Assembly: GCA_902805845.1 (NCBI GenBank)
Contig: CADCUI010000035.1
Span: 1-38,324 of the forward strand
Length of the DNA: 38,324 nucleotides
DNA from: an uncultured Nocardioidaceae bacterium
GTDB lineage: Bacteria > Actinomycetota > Actinomycetes > Propionibacteriales > Nocardioidaceae
Direction: 5' to 3'
Both the position numbers and the translations under genes were made by a program. Shown in pieces: positions 23,487 through 32,897 of this stretch. The notes below the pieces were generated by a model, which saw only the letters and a program-made list of their open reading frames with translations, ran no database searches and was not told the DNA's origin. Each line of letters starts with the position of its first letter. Positions within the stretch are counted from its first letter, which is position 1.

Positions 23487-23746
23487 AGGTGTGCGTAGAC
23501 GTCGTCGAGGGCGATGCCGCTGGCCAGCATCAGCACCTGGGCGTGGTACAGCAGCTGGCTGATCTCCTCCGCGGCACGCGCGGGCCCCTCGTGCTCGGCG
23601 GCCATCCACGACTCCGCCGCCTCCTCGACGAGCTTCTTGCCGATCTCGTGCACGCCGGCGTCGAGCGCCTGCACGGTCCCGGAGCCGTCGGGGCGGGTGC
23701 GGGCCTTCTCGGAGAGCTCGCCCCACAGCTCGTCGAACGTCTTCAT
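23483..23746 (-). CDS. hisE: Phosphoribosyl-ATP pyrophosphatase
   Basis: 87 aa all-alpha enzyme of the MazG-like fold, hydrolysing phosphoribosyl-ATP in step two of histidine synthesis. It shows [15 protein letters not shown], then the metal-binding helix [18 protein letters not shown] and [17 protein letters not shown], whose Glu residues bind Mg. It stands alone, not fused to HisI, as usual in actinobacteria. It is followed directly by hisG. Confidence 0.96.
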   Translation of the reverse strand: MKTFDELWGELSEKARTRPDGSGTVQALDAGVHEIGKKLVEEAAESWMAAEHEGPARAAEEISQLLYHAQVLMLASGIALDDVYAHL

Positions 23747-23847
23747 CCCTGCACTTCCGGTCGGTGAGGCCGCGTCGGCCTCGTCCAGCCTAGGCCGTGC
23801 GCGGAATCGGCAGGCATACCGTGCCGACAGACGGGCAGGGTGGCTGT

Positions 23848-24693
23848 GTGCCTGTACCTGACATCAGCCTCCATGACGGAACGTCCATCCCCCAGCTCGG
23901 CTTCGGGGTCTTCCAGGTCCCGCCGGAGCAGACCGAGGAGACCGTGCTCACGGCCTTCGAGGTCGGCTACCGCCACATCGACACCGCGCAGATGTACCAG
24001 AACGAGGCCGGCGTCGGCGCCGCCGTCAAGGCGGCGGGGATCCCGCGCGAGGAGCTCTACATCACCAGCAAGCTGAGCAACGCGTTGCACCGCCCGGACG
24101 ACGCCCGGCGCGCGTTCGACCAGTCGCTCGAGCGGCTGGGCCTGGACCGGCTCGACCTCTTCCTCGTCCACTGGCCGCTGCCCACCCTGTACGACGGTGA
24201 CTTCGTCTCCACCTGGCGGACGCTCGGCGAGTTCGCGGCCGACGGCCGGGTGACCTCGATCGGGGTGTCGAACTTCGAGCCCGAGCACCTGCAGCGCATC
24301 ATCGACGAGACCGGCATGGTCCCGGTGATCAACCAGATCGAGGTTCATCCCTACCTCACCAACGACCGTGCGCGGGCCGCCTCGCTCGCCCACGGCATCG
24401 CGGTCGAGGCGTGGTCGCCGATCGCCCAGGGCGCCGTCCTCGGCGACGAGGTGATCAACGAGATCGCGTCGGCCCACGACAAGACGCCTTCGCAGGTCAC
24501 GCTGCGCTGGCACGTCGAGCGCGGGAACATCGTGTTCCCCAAGACGATGCGCGAGGAGCGGATGCGCGAGAACTTCGAGCTCTTCGACTTCTCGCTCTCC
24601 GAGGAGGAGGTCGAGCGGATCTCGGCGCTGGACAAGGGCGAGGACGGCCGCACCGGCGACCACCCGAACGTGCACGAGTGGATGCCCAGCTGA
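23848..24693 (+). CDS. Aldo/keto reductase
   Basis: 281 aa NADPH-dependent (beta/alpha)8 oxidoreductase. The catalytic tetrad is visible: Asp45 and Tyr50 in [11 protein letters not shown], Lys75 in SKLSN, and His108 in LVHWPLP. Further blocks: [31 protein letters not shown] and the cofactor-binding [14 protein letters not shown]. It resembles the 2,5-diketo-gluconate reductase-like AKR5 group; the substrate is unknown. The GTG at 23848 was chosen because the family start [16 protein letters not shown] follows at once and AGGGTGG lies just upstream; a GTG at 23797 adds 17 atypical residues. A TACCGT box at 23817 may be the -10. Confidence 0.9.
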   Translation: MPVPDISLHDGTSIPQLGFGVFQVPPEQTEETVLTAFEVGYRHIDTAQMYQNEAGVGAAVKAAGIPREELYITSKLSNALHRPDDARRAFDQSLERLGLDRLDLFLVHWPLPTLYDGDFVSTWRTLGEFAADGRVTSIGVSNFEPEHLQRIIDETGMVPVINQIEVHPYLTNDRARAASLAHGIAVEAWSPIAQGAVLGDEVINEIASAHDKTPSQVTLRWHVERGNIVFPKTMREERMRENFELFDFSLSEEEVERISALDKGEDGRTGDHPNVHEWMPS

Positions 24694-24694
24694 G

Positions 24695-24707
24695 CCGGAT
24701 CCTCCGG
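24695..24707. terminator. Small hairpin between convergent AKR and ribH genes
   Basis: CCGGA-TCC-TCCGG forms a 5-bp stem in the 15-base gap between the stop codons. It is short and lacks a T-run, so terminator function is weakly supported. Confidence 0.3.
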
Positions 24708-24708
24708 G

Positions 24709-25209
24709 TCAGCCGGCCGACCCGCCGCGCAGCCCCCGCAGCGTGCGTGCTGTGACCAGGGCCGCCGACGCAGCCTCGTAGCCCTTGTCCTCCTGGGATC
24801 CGGCCAGTCCGGCCCGGTCGAGGGCCTGTTCCTCGGTGTCGCACGTGAGCAGCCCGAAGCCGACCGCGACCCGGTGGTCGAGAGCGACCCTGCTGAGCCC
24901 GTCGGTGGCGGCGCTGCAGACGTAGTCGAAGTGCGGTGTGCCGCCGCGGATGACGACGCCGAGCGCCACGACCGCGTCCTGCCCGCCTCGGGCGAGCTCA
25001 GCGGCGACCACGGGGAGCTCGAAGGAGCCGGGGACGCGCACCACCTGCACCTGCTCGACCCCGAAGTCGCGCAGTGCGCGGTCTGCTCCGGCCAGCAGCC
25101 CCTCCATCACCTGGTCGTGCCAGCTCGCGGCCACCACCGCCACCCGGAGGTCACGGCCGTCGAAGGGGTCGGCCTGGTAGTGCGCGGTCGGCGAGCCCTC
25201 GCCGCTCAC
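24709..25209 (-). CDS. ribH: 6,7-dimethyl-8-ribityllumazine synthase
   Basis: 166 aa enzyme that condenses the pyrimidine intermediate with dihydroxybutanone phosphate; it forms icosahedral or pentameric assemblies in this family. Seen: [20 protein letters not shown] (with the aromatic Trp of the substrate site), [34 protein letters not shown] with the catalytic His, and [17 protein letters not shown]. The GTG at 25209 overlaps the ribBA stop (GTGA). It is the last gene of the riboflavin operon. Confidence 0.96.
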   Translation of the reverse strand: MSGEGSPTAHYQADPFDGRDLRVAVVAASWHDQVMEGLLAGADRALRDFGVEQVQVVRVPGSFELPVVAAELARGGQDAVVALGVVIRGGTPHFDYVCSAATDGLSRVALDHRVAVGFGLLTCDTEEQALDRAGLAGSQEDKGYEAASAALVTARTLRGLRGGSAG

Positions 25210-26480
25210 GGTCGCCCTCCGAGGCTCTCCGCCGCGGCGTCCGGAAGCACCAGGTCGGGCAGGTCGTGCCCCATCCGGTCCCGCTTGGTCCGCAGGTAGG
25301 CGATGTTGTGGTCGTTGGGGTGCGGCGTCAGCGGCACCCGGGAGGCCACGCGCACCCCGTAGGACTCCAGCCCCTCGGTCTTCGCCGGGTTGTTCGTGAG
25401 CAGCCGCACCGAGCGCACGCCGAGGTCCTTGAGGATCTGGGTGGCCGCCCCGTAGTGACGGGCGTCCGCGGGCAGCCCGAGGTCCAGGTTCGCGTCGACG
25501 GTGTCCCGGCCGCCGTCCTGCAGCTGGTAGGCCTGCAGCTTGGCCAGCAGCCCGATGCCGCGCCCTTCGTGCCCCCGCAGGTAGATCACCACACCGCGTC
25601 CCTCGGCCACGATGCGCTCCATGGCCTCGTCGAGCTGCGGCCCGCAGTCGCACCGGCTGCTGCCGAAGACGTCACCGGTGAGGCACTCGGAGTGGACGCG
25701 GGTGAGCACCGGCTCGTCCCTCCGCAGGTTGGCGAGGTCGCCGTACACCAGCGCGACGTGCTCGGAGCCGTCGATCGGGATCCGGTAGCCGACGGCGGTG
25801 AAGTCGCCGTACCGCGTCGGCAACCGGGTCTCGGCCACCCGCTCGAGGTGGCTCTCGCTGCGGCGCCGGTGGTGCACCAGCTGCTCGATCGAGATCAGCT
25901 TGAGCTCGTGCTCGTCGGCGAAGTCGCGCAGCTGCTGGCCCCGCTTCATCGTGCCGTCGTCGTTGACGACCTCCACCAGCACCCCGACCGGGGTCAGGCC
26001 GGCCATCCGGGCAAGGTCGACGGCCGCCTCCGTGTGCCCCCTCCGGGTCAGCACCCCGCCCTCGCGGTAGCGGAGCGGGAACACGTGCCCGGGGCGGGTG
26101 ATCTCCCACGGCTCGGTCGCGGAGTCCGCCAGCACGCGCACCGTGCGGGAGCGGTCCGAGGCGCTGATCCCGGTGGTGACCCCGTCGCGGGCGTCGACCG
26201 AGATCGTGTACGCCGTGCGCATCCGGTCCTTGTTGTGCGGCGTCATCAGCGGGATCTCGAGCCGGTCCAGCATCGCCGCGGGCATCGGCACGCAGATGAC
26301 CCCCGAGCTGTAGCGGATCGTGAAGGCCATCAGGGCGGGGGTGGACTTGCTGGCGGCGAAGATGATGTCGCCCTCGTTCTCGCGGTCCTCGTCGTCGACC
26401 ACGACGACCGGCCTGCCCGCGGCGATGTCGGCGATCGCATCCTCGACCTGGTCGAGCCGGAGCCCGGTGTGCCCGCTCAT
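25206..26480 (-). CDS. ribBA: Bifunctional DHBP synthase / GTP cyclohydrolase II
   Basis: 424 aa fusion. The N-terminal half (about 1-210) makes 3,4-dihydroxy-2-butanone 4-phosphate and keeps the acidic loop [15 protein letters not shown] and the downstream [17 protein letters not shown]. The C-terminal half (about 215-424) opens GTP and has the zinc-binding [15 protein letters not shown] and [19 protein letters not shown]. Both active sites look intact. The start overlaps the ribE stop (ATGA) and the end overlaps ribH, so the three are coupled. Confidence 0.96.
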   Translation of the reverse strand: MSGHTGLRLDQVEDAIADIAAGRPVVVVDDEDRENEGDIIFAASKSTPALMAFTIRYSSGVICVPMPAAMLDRLEIPLMTPHNKDRMRTAYTISVDARDGVTTGISASDRSRTVRVLADSATEPWEITRPGHVFPLRYREGGVLTRRGHTEAAVDLARMAGLTPVGVLVEVVNDDGTMKRGQQLRDFADEHELKLISIEQLVHHRRRSESHLERVAETRLPTRYGDFTAVGYRIPIDGSEHVALVYGDLANLRRDEPVLTRVHSECLTGDVFGSSRCDCGPQLDEAMERIVAEGRGVVIYLRGHEGRGIGLLAKLQAYQLQDGGRDTVDANLDLGLPADARHYGAATQILKDLGVRSVRLLTNNPAKTEGLESYGVRVASRVPLTPHPNDHNIAYLRTKRDRMGHDLPDLVLPDAAAESLGGRP

Positions 26481-27115
26481 CGCTCTCCGTCCTGGGTCGA
26501 CTGGTCGGCCGGGGCTCCGGTCCGGAGCGCGAGCATGCGCTCGACGTACTTCGCGATCACGTCGACCTCCAGGTTGACGACGTCGCCGGGCCGCCGGGTG
26601 CCGAGCGTGGTGCGGGCCAGCGTCTCGGGGATCAGCGAGACGGTGAAGGTGCCGGCCTCGTCGTCGACCGAGACCACCGTCAGCGACACACCGTCGACGG
26701 TGACGGAGCCCTTCTCCACCAGGTAGGCCGCCAGCCGTGGGCTGAACGAGACCTCGACCAGCTCCCAGTGCTCGCTCGGCGTGCGAGCCACGAGGGTGCC
26801 GGTCTCGTCGACGTGCCCCTGGACGAGGTGGCCCCCGAGCCGGGTGGTCGCGGTGACCGCCCGCTCGAGGTTCACCGGCGCTCCCGGCTCGAGGCTCCCG
26901 AGACCGGTCTTGAGCAGCGTCTCCTGCATGACGTCGGCGGTGAACGACTCGCCGTCCAGCTCCGCCACGGTGAGGCAGCAGCCGTTGACCGCGATGGAGT
27001 CACCCGGTGCGGCATCCTGCACGACGGCGGGGCCGCGCACCGCGAGGCGTACGGCGTCGCCCTGGTCGGTCAGCGACTCCACGAGCCCGAGCTCCTCGAC
27101 GATCCCGGTGAACAT
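26477..27115 (-). CDS. ribE: Riboflavin synthase alpha chain
   Basis: 212 aa, two lumazine-binding barrels. It begins with the invariant [10 protein letters not shown], then [20 protein letters not shown] (first barrel), [20 protein letters not shown] (linker and second barrel) and [20 protein letters not shown]. It dismutates two lumazines to riboflavin. The ATG at 27115 lies one base after the ribD stop (TGAGATG). Confidence 0.96.
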   Translation of the reverse strand: MFTGIVEELGLVESLTDQGDAVRLAVRGPAVVQDAAPGDSIAVNGCCLTVAELDGESFTADVMQETLLKTGLGSLEPGAPVNLERAVTATTRLGGHLVQGHVDETGTLVARTPSEHWELVEVSFSPRLAAYLVEKGSVTVDGVSLTVVSVDDEAGTFTVSLIPETLARTTLGTRRPGDVVNLEVDVIAKYVERMLALRTGAPADQSTQDGER

Positions 27116-27116
27116 C

Positions 27117-28226
27117 TCAGCCCTTCCTCTCCTCGGCACGGACCGGCGTCATGACCAGCCGCACGTTGCGGGCGCCGCCGGTCCCCAGCGTCGCCACGTC
27201 GGCGACCTCGAGCCGGAGCGCCTCGGCGATGGTGTTGATCTTCAGTCCCTCGACGGCATGGGTGCCGCCACCGAGCAGCATCGGCGCCACGTAGGCGACG
27301 ACCTCGTCCACCAGGCCCGCCGCCAGGAAAGCTGCGGCCAGCCGCGGCCCACCCTCGAGGAAGACGTGCTGGCGGTCGAGGGCGAACAGCTCCGCGAGCG
27401 CGTCCCGCGGATCCCGGGTGCGCAGGAGCACCGTCTCGGCGCTGCCGTCGAGCACCCGGCTCCCCGCCGGGAGGCTTCGAAGCCCCATGACCGCCCGCAG
27501 CGGCTGGCGTGTCGGGAGGAGCGGCCGGTCCGTCTCGTCGCGGACGTTGAGCTGCGGGTCGTCGACGAGCACGGTGCCGGTCCCCGCGAGGACGACGTCG
27601 CACTGCGCCCGGCGCGCGTGGGTGTCCCGGCGGGCCGCCTCGTTGCTGACCCAGCGGCTGCTCCCGTCGGCCGCGGCGACGCGACCGTCCAGGGAGGCGG
27701 CGAGCTTCCAGGTGACGAACGGCCGGCCGTGGTCCACCGCGAACGTCCACGCCCGGTTGACCGAGCGGGCCTCGTCCTCGAGCAGCCCCCCGGCCACGTC
27801 GACGCCGGCCGCCCTCAAGGTGGCGGCGCCGCCGGCGGCGACGGGGTTGGCGTCGGGCTGGGCGAAGACCACCCGGCCGATGCCCGCGTCGAGGAGCGCC
27901 TGGGTGCAGGGGCCGGTGCGCCCGGTGTGGTCGCACGGCTCCAGGGTCACCACCGCGGTGAGACCGGTCGGCGGCCCGCCGTACGCCGCGGTGTGGGCGC
28001 GCAGGGCCTCGACCTCGGCGTGGGGATGGCCGGCGCCCCGGTGGAACCCCTCGGCGACCTGCCGGCCGGCGGCGTCGAGGAGGACGCAGCCGACGCGAGG
28101 GTTGGGACCCAGCGGCACGCCGGGGTTCCGGGCGACCTGGAGGGCGCGCCGCATCGCCGCCTGCTCGGCGGACGTGAAGCCGGTGCCCACGCCGGTGTCA
28201 CCGGCGGCGGGTGTGCCCTGCGGCAT
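27117..28226 (-). CDS. ribD: Bifunctional pyrimidine deaminase/reductase
   Basis: 369 aa. The N-terminal deaminase (about 20-150) has the zinc site HPHAEVEAL and TLEPCDHTGRTGPCTQALL with SPN-like GPNPRVGCVLLD before it. The C-terminal reductase (about 155-369) contains FVTWKLAASLDGRVAAADG, VFLEGGPRLAAAFLAAGLVD and a final RLVMTPVRAEER. I chose the ATG at 28226 (MPQGTPAAGD) as closest to the usual length; GTG at 28283 is in frame. The gene lies about 110 bases downstream of the FMN riboswitch, which should repress the whole rib operon when FMN is plentiful. Confidence 0.94.
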   Translation of the reverse strand: MPQGTPAAGDTGVGTGFTSAEQAAMRRALQVARNPGVPLGPNPRVGCVLLDAAGRQVAEGFHRGAGHPHAEVEALRAHTAAYGGPPTGLTAVVTLEPCDHTGRTGPCTQALLDAGIGRVVFAQPDANPVAAGGAATLRAAGVDVAGGLLEDEARSVNRAWTFAVDHGRPFVTWKLAASLDGRVAAADGSSRWVSNEAARRDTHARRAQCDVVLAGTGTVLVDDPQLNVRDETDRPLLPTRQPLRAVMGLRSLPAGSRVLDGSAETVLLRTRDPRDALAELFALDRQHVFLEGGPRLAAAFLAAGLVDEVVAYVAPMLLGGGTHAVEGLKINTIAEALRLEVADVATLGTGGARNVRLVMTPVRAEERKG

Positions 28227-28336
28227 CGGTAGTGCCCTCTCGCTCCCTCGCGCGACCAGGGCGTCAACGCAGGACACGGACACGTGCGCTCACCGGGCCG
28301 GGTGGGACGGGCGTCCGACGTCGGCTCGAGGCACCG

Positions 28337-28457
28337 CGTGCGCTTCCCATCCGGACTCTCACCGTCGGTCCAGGAGTTCCACCTGGTCAACCGGTCACTG
28401 GCGGTGACCGGGTCGCGGACTCTCACCGCCGGCTCGGACTTTCACCGACCCCAGAAC
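28337..28457 (-). promoter_or_regulatory. FMN riboswitch (RFN element)
   Basis: On the minus strand the conserved blocks appear in order: GGGGTCGGTGAAAGTCCG, CCGGCGGTGAGAGTCCGCGA, the variable hairpin, GGTGGAACTCCTGGACCGAC, and GGTGAGAGTCCGGATGGGAA. This is the six-helix FMN-binding RFN domain. It lies between rpe and ribD and so governs ribD-ribE-ribBA-ribH but not rpe. No clear intrinsic terminator is visible after it, so control may act on translation or through Rho; not decided from sequence. In 28458-28555, between the riboswitch and the rpe stop, I see nothing beyond the likely promoter space. Confidence 0.96.
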
Positions 28458-28555
28458 ACGCGAGCTGTTCGACTCGTCAGCCCGAGTGTGACACAACGAC
28501 CGAGGGCTGAGCCGGTCGCGTGGCACACGTCACGGCCGCCGCAGGCCGGGGTGGC

Positions 28556-29230
28556 TCAGTCAGCGGCGGCCGCTGCTTCGGACCGCAGCCGCTCGACCAT
28601 CGAGGCCGGGTCGTCGGCGGAGAACACCGCCGAACCGGCGACGAACACGTCCGCACCCGCCTCGGCGCAACGACCCACCGTCTCCAGCGACACTCCCCCG
28701 TCGACCTGCAGCCACAGGTCGAGGCCGTGGGCGTCGAGCAGCCGCCTGGCCGCCCGGATCTTGGGCAGGCACAGGTCCAGGAACGCCTGGCCGCCGAAGC
28801 CGGGCTCGACGGTCATCACCAGCAGCATGTCGAGCTCGGGAAGCAGCGCCTCGTAGGGCTCGACCGGGGTGGCCGGCCGCAGGGCCATCCCCGCCCGGGC
28901 ACCGAGCGAACGCAGCTCGCGGGCCAGCCGCACGGGGGCGGTCGCCGCCTCGGCGTGGAAGGTGACCGAGCCCGCTCCCGCCTCGACGTACGCCGGGGCC
29001 CAGCGGTCGGGGTCCTCGATCATGAGGTGCAGGTCCAGCGGGACCTCGGTGACCTTGCTCAGCGACTCCACCACCGGGAGTCCCAGGGTCAGGTTGGGCA
29101 CGAAGTGGTTGTCCATGACGTCCACGTGCAGCCAGTCGGCGCCACCCACCCGTGCCACGTCGTCGGCCAGGTGGGCGAAGTCCGCCGACAGGAGACTGGG
29201 TGCGATCTGGATGGCCATGACCCTCGTCAT
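28556..29230 (-). CDS. rpe: Ribulose-phosphate 3-epimerase
   Basis: 224 aa TIM-barrel enzyme of the pentose phosphate pathway, interconverting ribulose 5-phosphate and xylulose 5-phosphate. Seen: [35 protein letters not shown] (metal-binding His and Asp), [27 protein letters not shown] and the phosphate-binding [12 protein letters not shown]. An ATG at 29218 (MAIQIAPS) is an alternative start. Ribulose 5-phosphate is the substrate of RibB, which may explain the place next to the rib operon. Confidence 0.95.
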   Translation of the reverse strand: MTRVMAIQIAPSLLSADFAHLADDVARVGGADWLHVDVMDNHFVPNLTLGLPVVESLSKVTEVPLDLHLMIEDPDRWAPAYVEAGAGSVTFHAEAATAPVRLARELRSLGARAGMALRPATPVEPYEALLPELDMLLVMTVEPGFGGQAFLDLCLPKIRAARRLLDAHGLDLWLQVDGGVSLETVGRCAEAGADVFVAGSAVFSADDPASMVERLRSEAAAAAD

Positions 29231-29316
29231 GCTAGTGCCGGTTCTTTCACCGCTCGCCGGGGTAGACGTCCCTCAGAGGCCGCCCCTCGCAGCCTCGTCC
29301 ACGGAGGAGGACTGAA

Positions 29317-29778
29317 ATGGAAACCTCGACGATCGTCTGGATCATCATCGCGGTGCTCGTCGTCCTGGCCCTGGCGGCCCTGGTGGCGGCCATGCTGCGG
29401 CGCAAGAAGACCGAGAACCGGCGCCACGAGGCGGACCGGCTGCGCGCCGAGGCGCACGAGCACAAGGCGTCCCTCGGGCACACCGAGGTCGAGGCGCGCG
29501 AGGCCGAGGCACGGGCTGCCCGCGCCCGCATGGAGGCGGAGCAGGCCGAAGCACGCGCGGCGGAGACCAAGCAGGGCTACCAGGTGCACGAGGCGACGGT
29601 CGAGGACCGGCTGCGGGAGGCCGACCGGCTGGACCCGCAGGTCGACCACCGGTCCGCGGACTACACCCCTGGCTCGCAGGGCACCCACGCGACCGAGCCG
29701 CAGACCACCCACACGCACGGAGCCGAGGGCACCCACACCCACGACGACCCGGGCGACGGCAGCAGTCGGGTCCGCTGA
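29317..29778 (+). CDS. Membrane-anchored coiled-coil protein with His-rich tail, unknown function
   Basis: 153 aa. One N-terminal membrane helix (about 6-27, WIIIAVLVVLALAALVAAML) is followed by RRKK, then a highly charged Ala/Glu/Arg helix (about 35-90) typical of a coiled coil. The tail (about 108-150) is rich in His, Thr and Asp with repeated THTH-like and GTHA-like pairs. The start is firm: GGAGGA lies five bases upstream of the ATG. No named family is recognised; the charge pattern suggests an N-out, C-in anchor with the coil in the cytoplasm. It is isolated between minus-strand genes. Confidence 0.75.
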   Translation: METSTIVWIIIAVLVVLALAALVAAMLRRKKTENRRHEADRLRAEAHEHKASLGHTEVEAREAEARAARARMEAEQAEARAAETKQGYQVHEATVEDRLREADRLDPQVDHRSADYTPGSQGTHATEPQTTHTHGAEGTHTHDDPGDGSSRVR

Positions 29779-29800
29779 GGCGGGCACTTCCGGCCGACGC

Positions 29801-31216
29801 TCACGCATCCCGACGGAGCAGGGCGAGGAACATCGCGTCGGTGCCGTGCCGGTGCGGCCACAGCTGCAGCGTCCCCGGCAATGGCCCGGCGGCGTCCGGC
29901 ACCTGTGGCAGTGCCGCCTCGGCGTCGAGCAGCGCGGCACCCCGGCCGAGCGCTCCCTCGATGACGTCGCGGGTCTCGGCCAGCAGGGGTGAGCAGGTGA
30001 CGTAGGCGACCACGCCGCCCGGCCGTACCGCCTCCAGGGCCGAGGCGAGCAGCCGGCGCTGGAGTGCGACCAGCCCCTCCAGCTCCTCGGGGCGCCGCCG
30101 CCACCGGGCTTCGGGGCGGCGCCGCAGCGCCCCGGTCCCCGTGCACGGCGCGTCCACGAGAGCCCGGTCGAAGCTGCCCGGTCGCCAGGCCGGCACCGTC
30201 CCGTCCCCGCTGACCACCGACACCGCACCCCGCGGGAGCCCCTGGACCGCTCGGGCGACCAGCTGCGCCCGGTGCGGCTGCCGTTCCACCGCCAGGAGGC
30301 GACGTGGCTGCGGTCCGGACGCGGCGAGCGCGCCGAGAAGCGATGCCTTGCCGCCCGGGCCGGCGCAGAGGTCCAGCCACGCCGCGTCACTGCCGTCGAC
30401 GCGGGCACCGCCCAGCGCCAGCGCCATGAGCTGCGACCCCTCGTCCTGGACCCCGGCCCGACCCTCGGCGACAGCCGGCACCCCGGCGGGGTCACCGCCC
30501 TCCAGGGTCACCCCGAACGGGGAGTACGGCGTCGGGGCTCCACCGGAGGCGAGCAGCTCGGTCACGCTGGACAGCCCGGGACGGGCCACCAGCGTCACCC
30601 GGGGCGGCACGTTGTCGGCCGCCAGGAGGGCCTCGAGCTCCTCGCGACGGTCGCCGAGCGCCTCGGCCAGCCGCTCGACGAGCCAGCGGGGGTGCGCATG
30701 CGCGACGGCGGCGTAGCCGAGGGGGTCGTCGGTGGGGCCTGGGGCGACGAGTCGGACCCACGCGTCGAGCGGCTTGGTCCCGAGCCGCCGGAGCACCGCG
30801 TTGACGAACCCGGCCGGTCCCTGTCCGACCTGTGAGCGCACCAGGTCGACGGAGGTGGCGACCGCGGCGTGGGTGGGCACCCGCATGCCGAGCAGCTGGT
30901 GCGCCCCGAGTCGCAGCACGTCGAGGACGGCGGCGTCGACGGCGGTGAGCGGTCGGTCGAGGCAGGCGGCCAGCACCGCGTCGTAGGTGCCCTGCCGGCG
31001 CAGCGTCCCCGACGCCAGCTCGGTGGCGAACGCGGCGTCCCGGCCGCTGAGCTGGTGTCGACGCAGCACCGAGGGCAGCAGCAGGTTGGCGTACGCGTCC
31101 TCCTCCTGCACCCCGCGCAGCACCTCGAGGGCGGCCAGCCGGGGAGGGTCGGCCTTGGCCCTGGCCCGGGGTCGTCCCCCGGGGCGGCGCGCCCGTCGGT
31201 CGCGGGGGTCGCCCAT
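29801..31216 (-). CDS. rsmB: 16S rRNA m5C967 methyltransferase
   Basis: 471 aa. The N-terminal NusB-like RNA-binding domain (about 25-165) has RLAALEVLRGVQEEDAYANL and FVNAVLRRLG. The C-terminal SAM-binding domain (about 240-471) shows WLDLCAGPGGKASLLGAL, DAPCTGTGALRRRPEARWRR with the release Cys of motif IV, and VAYVTCSPLLAETRDV with the catalytic Cys of motif VI. It methylates a cytosine in 16S rRNA. Its ATG shares one base with the fmt stop (TGATG). Confidence 0.95.
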   Translation of the reverse strand: MGDPRDRRARRPGGRPRARAKADPPRLAALEVLRGVQEEDAYANLLLPSVLRRHQLSGRDAAFATELASGTLRRQGTYDAVLAACLDRPLTAVDAAVLDVLRLGAHQLLGMRVPTHAAVATSVDLVRSQVGQGPAGFVNAVLRRLGTKPLDAWVRLVAPGPTDDPLGYAAVAHAHPRWLVERLAEALGDRREELEALLAADNVPPRVTLVARPGLSSVTELLASGGAPTPYSPFGVTLEGGDPAGVPAVAEGRAGVQDEGSQLMALALGGARVDGSDAAWLDLCAGPGGKASLLGALAASGPQPRRLLAVERQPHRAQLVARAVQGLPRGAVSVVSGDGTVPAWRPGSFDRALVDAPCTGTGALRRRPEARWRRRPEELEGLVALQRRLLASALEAVRPGGVVAYVTCSPLLAETRDVIEGALGRGAALLDAEAALPQVPDAAGPLPGTLQLWPHRHGTDAMFLALLRRDA

Positions 31217-32145
31217 CAGGCGCCGAAGCGGGCGTCGGGACCCGGGCGCACGCCGCGTGCCCAGTCCGCGGCCGGCATCGGCCGACGGCCGTGACCGGTC
31301 ACCTCGGTCAGGCGGACCGGCACCGTCGCGGTCCCCACGTGCACGGCGCGTCTGCCGACGACCAGCCGTCCGGGCGGCACGCTGGCTGTCTCCGGGTCGG
31401 GACGGACCGGCCCCAGCTTGACCCGCTCGCCCGCGTAGGTCGTCCAGGCCCCCGGAGCCGGCGTACAGGCGCGGACCCGCCGGTCCACCGCCAGGGCCGG
31501 CTCGGTCCAGTCGACCTGAGCCTCCTCGACCGTGACCTTCCGTGCCAGCGAGACGCCATCCGCGGCCTGAGGGCGGGCCTCGAGGCTTCCGTCCTCGATC
31601 CCGTCGAGGGTGGCGACCAGCAGGGGCGCACCGGCCTCGGCCAACCGGGTCAGCAGGTCCCCGGAGGTGTCGGTGTCACGGATGCGCTCGGTCACCAGCC
31701 CGTACGTCGGTCCCGCGTCCATCTCGGCCACCAGCCGGAAAGTCGTGGCACCGGTGATCTCGTCACCGGCCCACAGCGCCCGCTGCACCGGCGCGGCGCC
31801 GCGCCAGGCCGGCAGCAGCGAGAAGTGGAGGTTGACCCAGCCGTGCGGCGGGATGTCGAGGACGCTGCGGGGCAGCAGCGCGCCGTACGCCACCACGGGG
31901 CAGCAGTCCGGCCGCAGCGCCGCGAGCTCCTCCTGGAAGGCGCCGTCGCGTGGGTGCTGCGGTTTCAGGACGGGTACGCCGAGCTCGTCCGCCACCTGGG
32001 CGACCGGTGACGGCAGCTGCCTGCGTCCACGCCCGGCGGCCGCGTCCGGGCGGGTGACGACCGCGACGAGCTCGTGAGCGCTGTCGGCGACCGCGCGCAG
32101 GGACGGCAGTGCGACCTCAGGGGTGCCTGCGAAGACGACCCGCAT
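31216..32145 (-). CDS. fmt: Methionyl-tRNA formyltransferase
   Basis: 309 aa. The N-terminal Rossmann-type domain begins [19 protein letters not shown] and carries [20 protein letters not shown], the formyl-folate-binding SLLP block. The C-terminal OB-like domain (about 205-300) contacts tRNA. It formylates initiator Met-tRNA. Its ATG shares one base with the def TGA, so deformylase, formyltransferase and rsmB are translated as a coupled set. Confidence 0.97.
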   Translation of the reverse strand: MRVVFAGTPEVALPSLRAVADSAHELVAVVTRPDAAAGRGRRQLPSPVAQVADELGVPVLKPQHPRDGAFQEELAALRPDCCPVVAYGALLPRSVLDIPPHGWVNLHFSLLPAWRGAAPVQRALWAGDEITGATTFRLVAEMDAGPTYGLVTERIRDTDTSGDLLTRLAEAGAPLLVATLDGIEDGSLEARPQAADGVSLARKVTVEEAQVDWTEPALAVDRRVRACTPAPGAWTTYAGERVKLGPVRPDPETASVPPGRLVVGRRAVHVGTATVPVRLTEVTGHGRRPMPAADWARGVRPGPDARFGA

Positions 32146-32729
32146 CAGAGACCGAGTCGCGGCAGCCCGCCCGTGCCTGCCGGGCGGGTGAGGCCGGACG
32201 TCGGCAGTGGGTGCGGGCTGACCTTGAGGGCCGGTGGGGCACCGAACCAGTCCGACTCACGGATCGCCTTCATCGCGAGCTTGCGGGTCTCGGCGTCGAG
32301 GCGCTCGACGAACAGGACGCCGTCGAGGTGGTCGGTCTCGTGCTGGACGGCCCGCGCCAGCAGGTCGGAGCCCTCGATGGTCACCGGCTCCCCGTGCATG
32401 TCGAAGCCGCGCGCCACGACCCGCAGCGCGCGCCGGCAGTCGAAGACGAGGTCGGGGATCGACAGGCAGCCCTCCTCGCCGTCCTGGGTCTCCTCCGAGA
32501 GCGAAAGGTCGGGGTTGACCAGGTGACCGACCTCGCCGTCGACGTACCAGGTGAAGACGCGGAGCCCCACCCCGATCTGGGGAGCGGCCAGGCCGGCGCC
32601 GGGCGCCTCGAGCATGGTGTCGGTGAGGTCCTGCACGAGCTTCCGCAGCTCGGCGTCGAAGTCGGTCACCGGCGCGGCCGGCGTACGCAGGACCGGGTCG
32701 CCGAAGAGCCGGATGGGTTGGACGCTCAC
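32145..32729 (-). CDS. def: Peptide deformylase
   Basis: 194 aa metalloprotease that removes the formyl group from nascent proteins. All three motifs are present: GAGLAAPQ (44-51), EEGCLS with the metal-binding Cys88, and QHETDHLDG with His130, Glu131 and His134. The C-terminal about 20 residues ([18 protein letters not shown] and on) are low-complexity and coded by GC-rich DNA. The start is GTG. It lies 27 bases downstream of the family C array that separates it from priA. Confidence 0.97.
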   Translation of the reverse strand: MSVQPIRLFGDPVLRTPAAPVTDFDAELRKLVQDLTDTMLEAPGAGLAAPQIGVGLRVFTWYVDGEVGHLVNPDLSLSEETQDGEEGCLSIPDLVFDCRRALRVVARGFDMHGEPVTIEGSDLLARAVQHETDHLDGVLFVERLDAETRKLAMKAIRESDWFGAPPALKVSPHPLPTSGLTRPAGTGGLPRLGL

Positions 32730-32756
32730 CCGGCAATCCTACGAACCCCCCTCGCC

Positions 32757-32897
32757 GACCCGCCCTCCATGTCTGCCCGAGCCGCCCCCCATGTCCGGCC
32801 GAGCCGCCCTCCATGCCGGTGAGGGCGGCGCTCCACAGCATCCTGGGCGGGTCGACCAGACATCGTGGGCGGGTCGAGCAGACATCGTGGGCGGGTC
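32757..32897. repeat. Family C repeat array: three direct plus three inverted copies, 22-bp period
   Basis: Direct 17-base units (GACCCGCCCTCCATGTC and variants) start at 32757, 32779 and 32801; inverted units (GACATCGTGGGCGGGTC and variants) start at 32837, 32859 and 32881. Every step inside a group is exactly 22 bp, with 5-base spacers. The six units pair in register about a centre near 32827, so the transcript can form one long, interrupted hairpin. The last unit overlaps the priA stop codon. It fills most of the space between priA and def, and shares its unit with the 12.9 kb cluster. Confidence 0.95.

Noticed and set aside
32157-32215. Decayed family C unit at the def 3' end
   Set aside because: There is a CCCGCCC/GGGCGGG stem and a GGACGTC resembling the unit, but the match is partial, lies in coding DNA and does not fit the 22-bp period.
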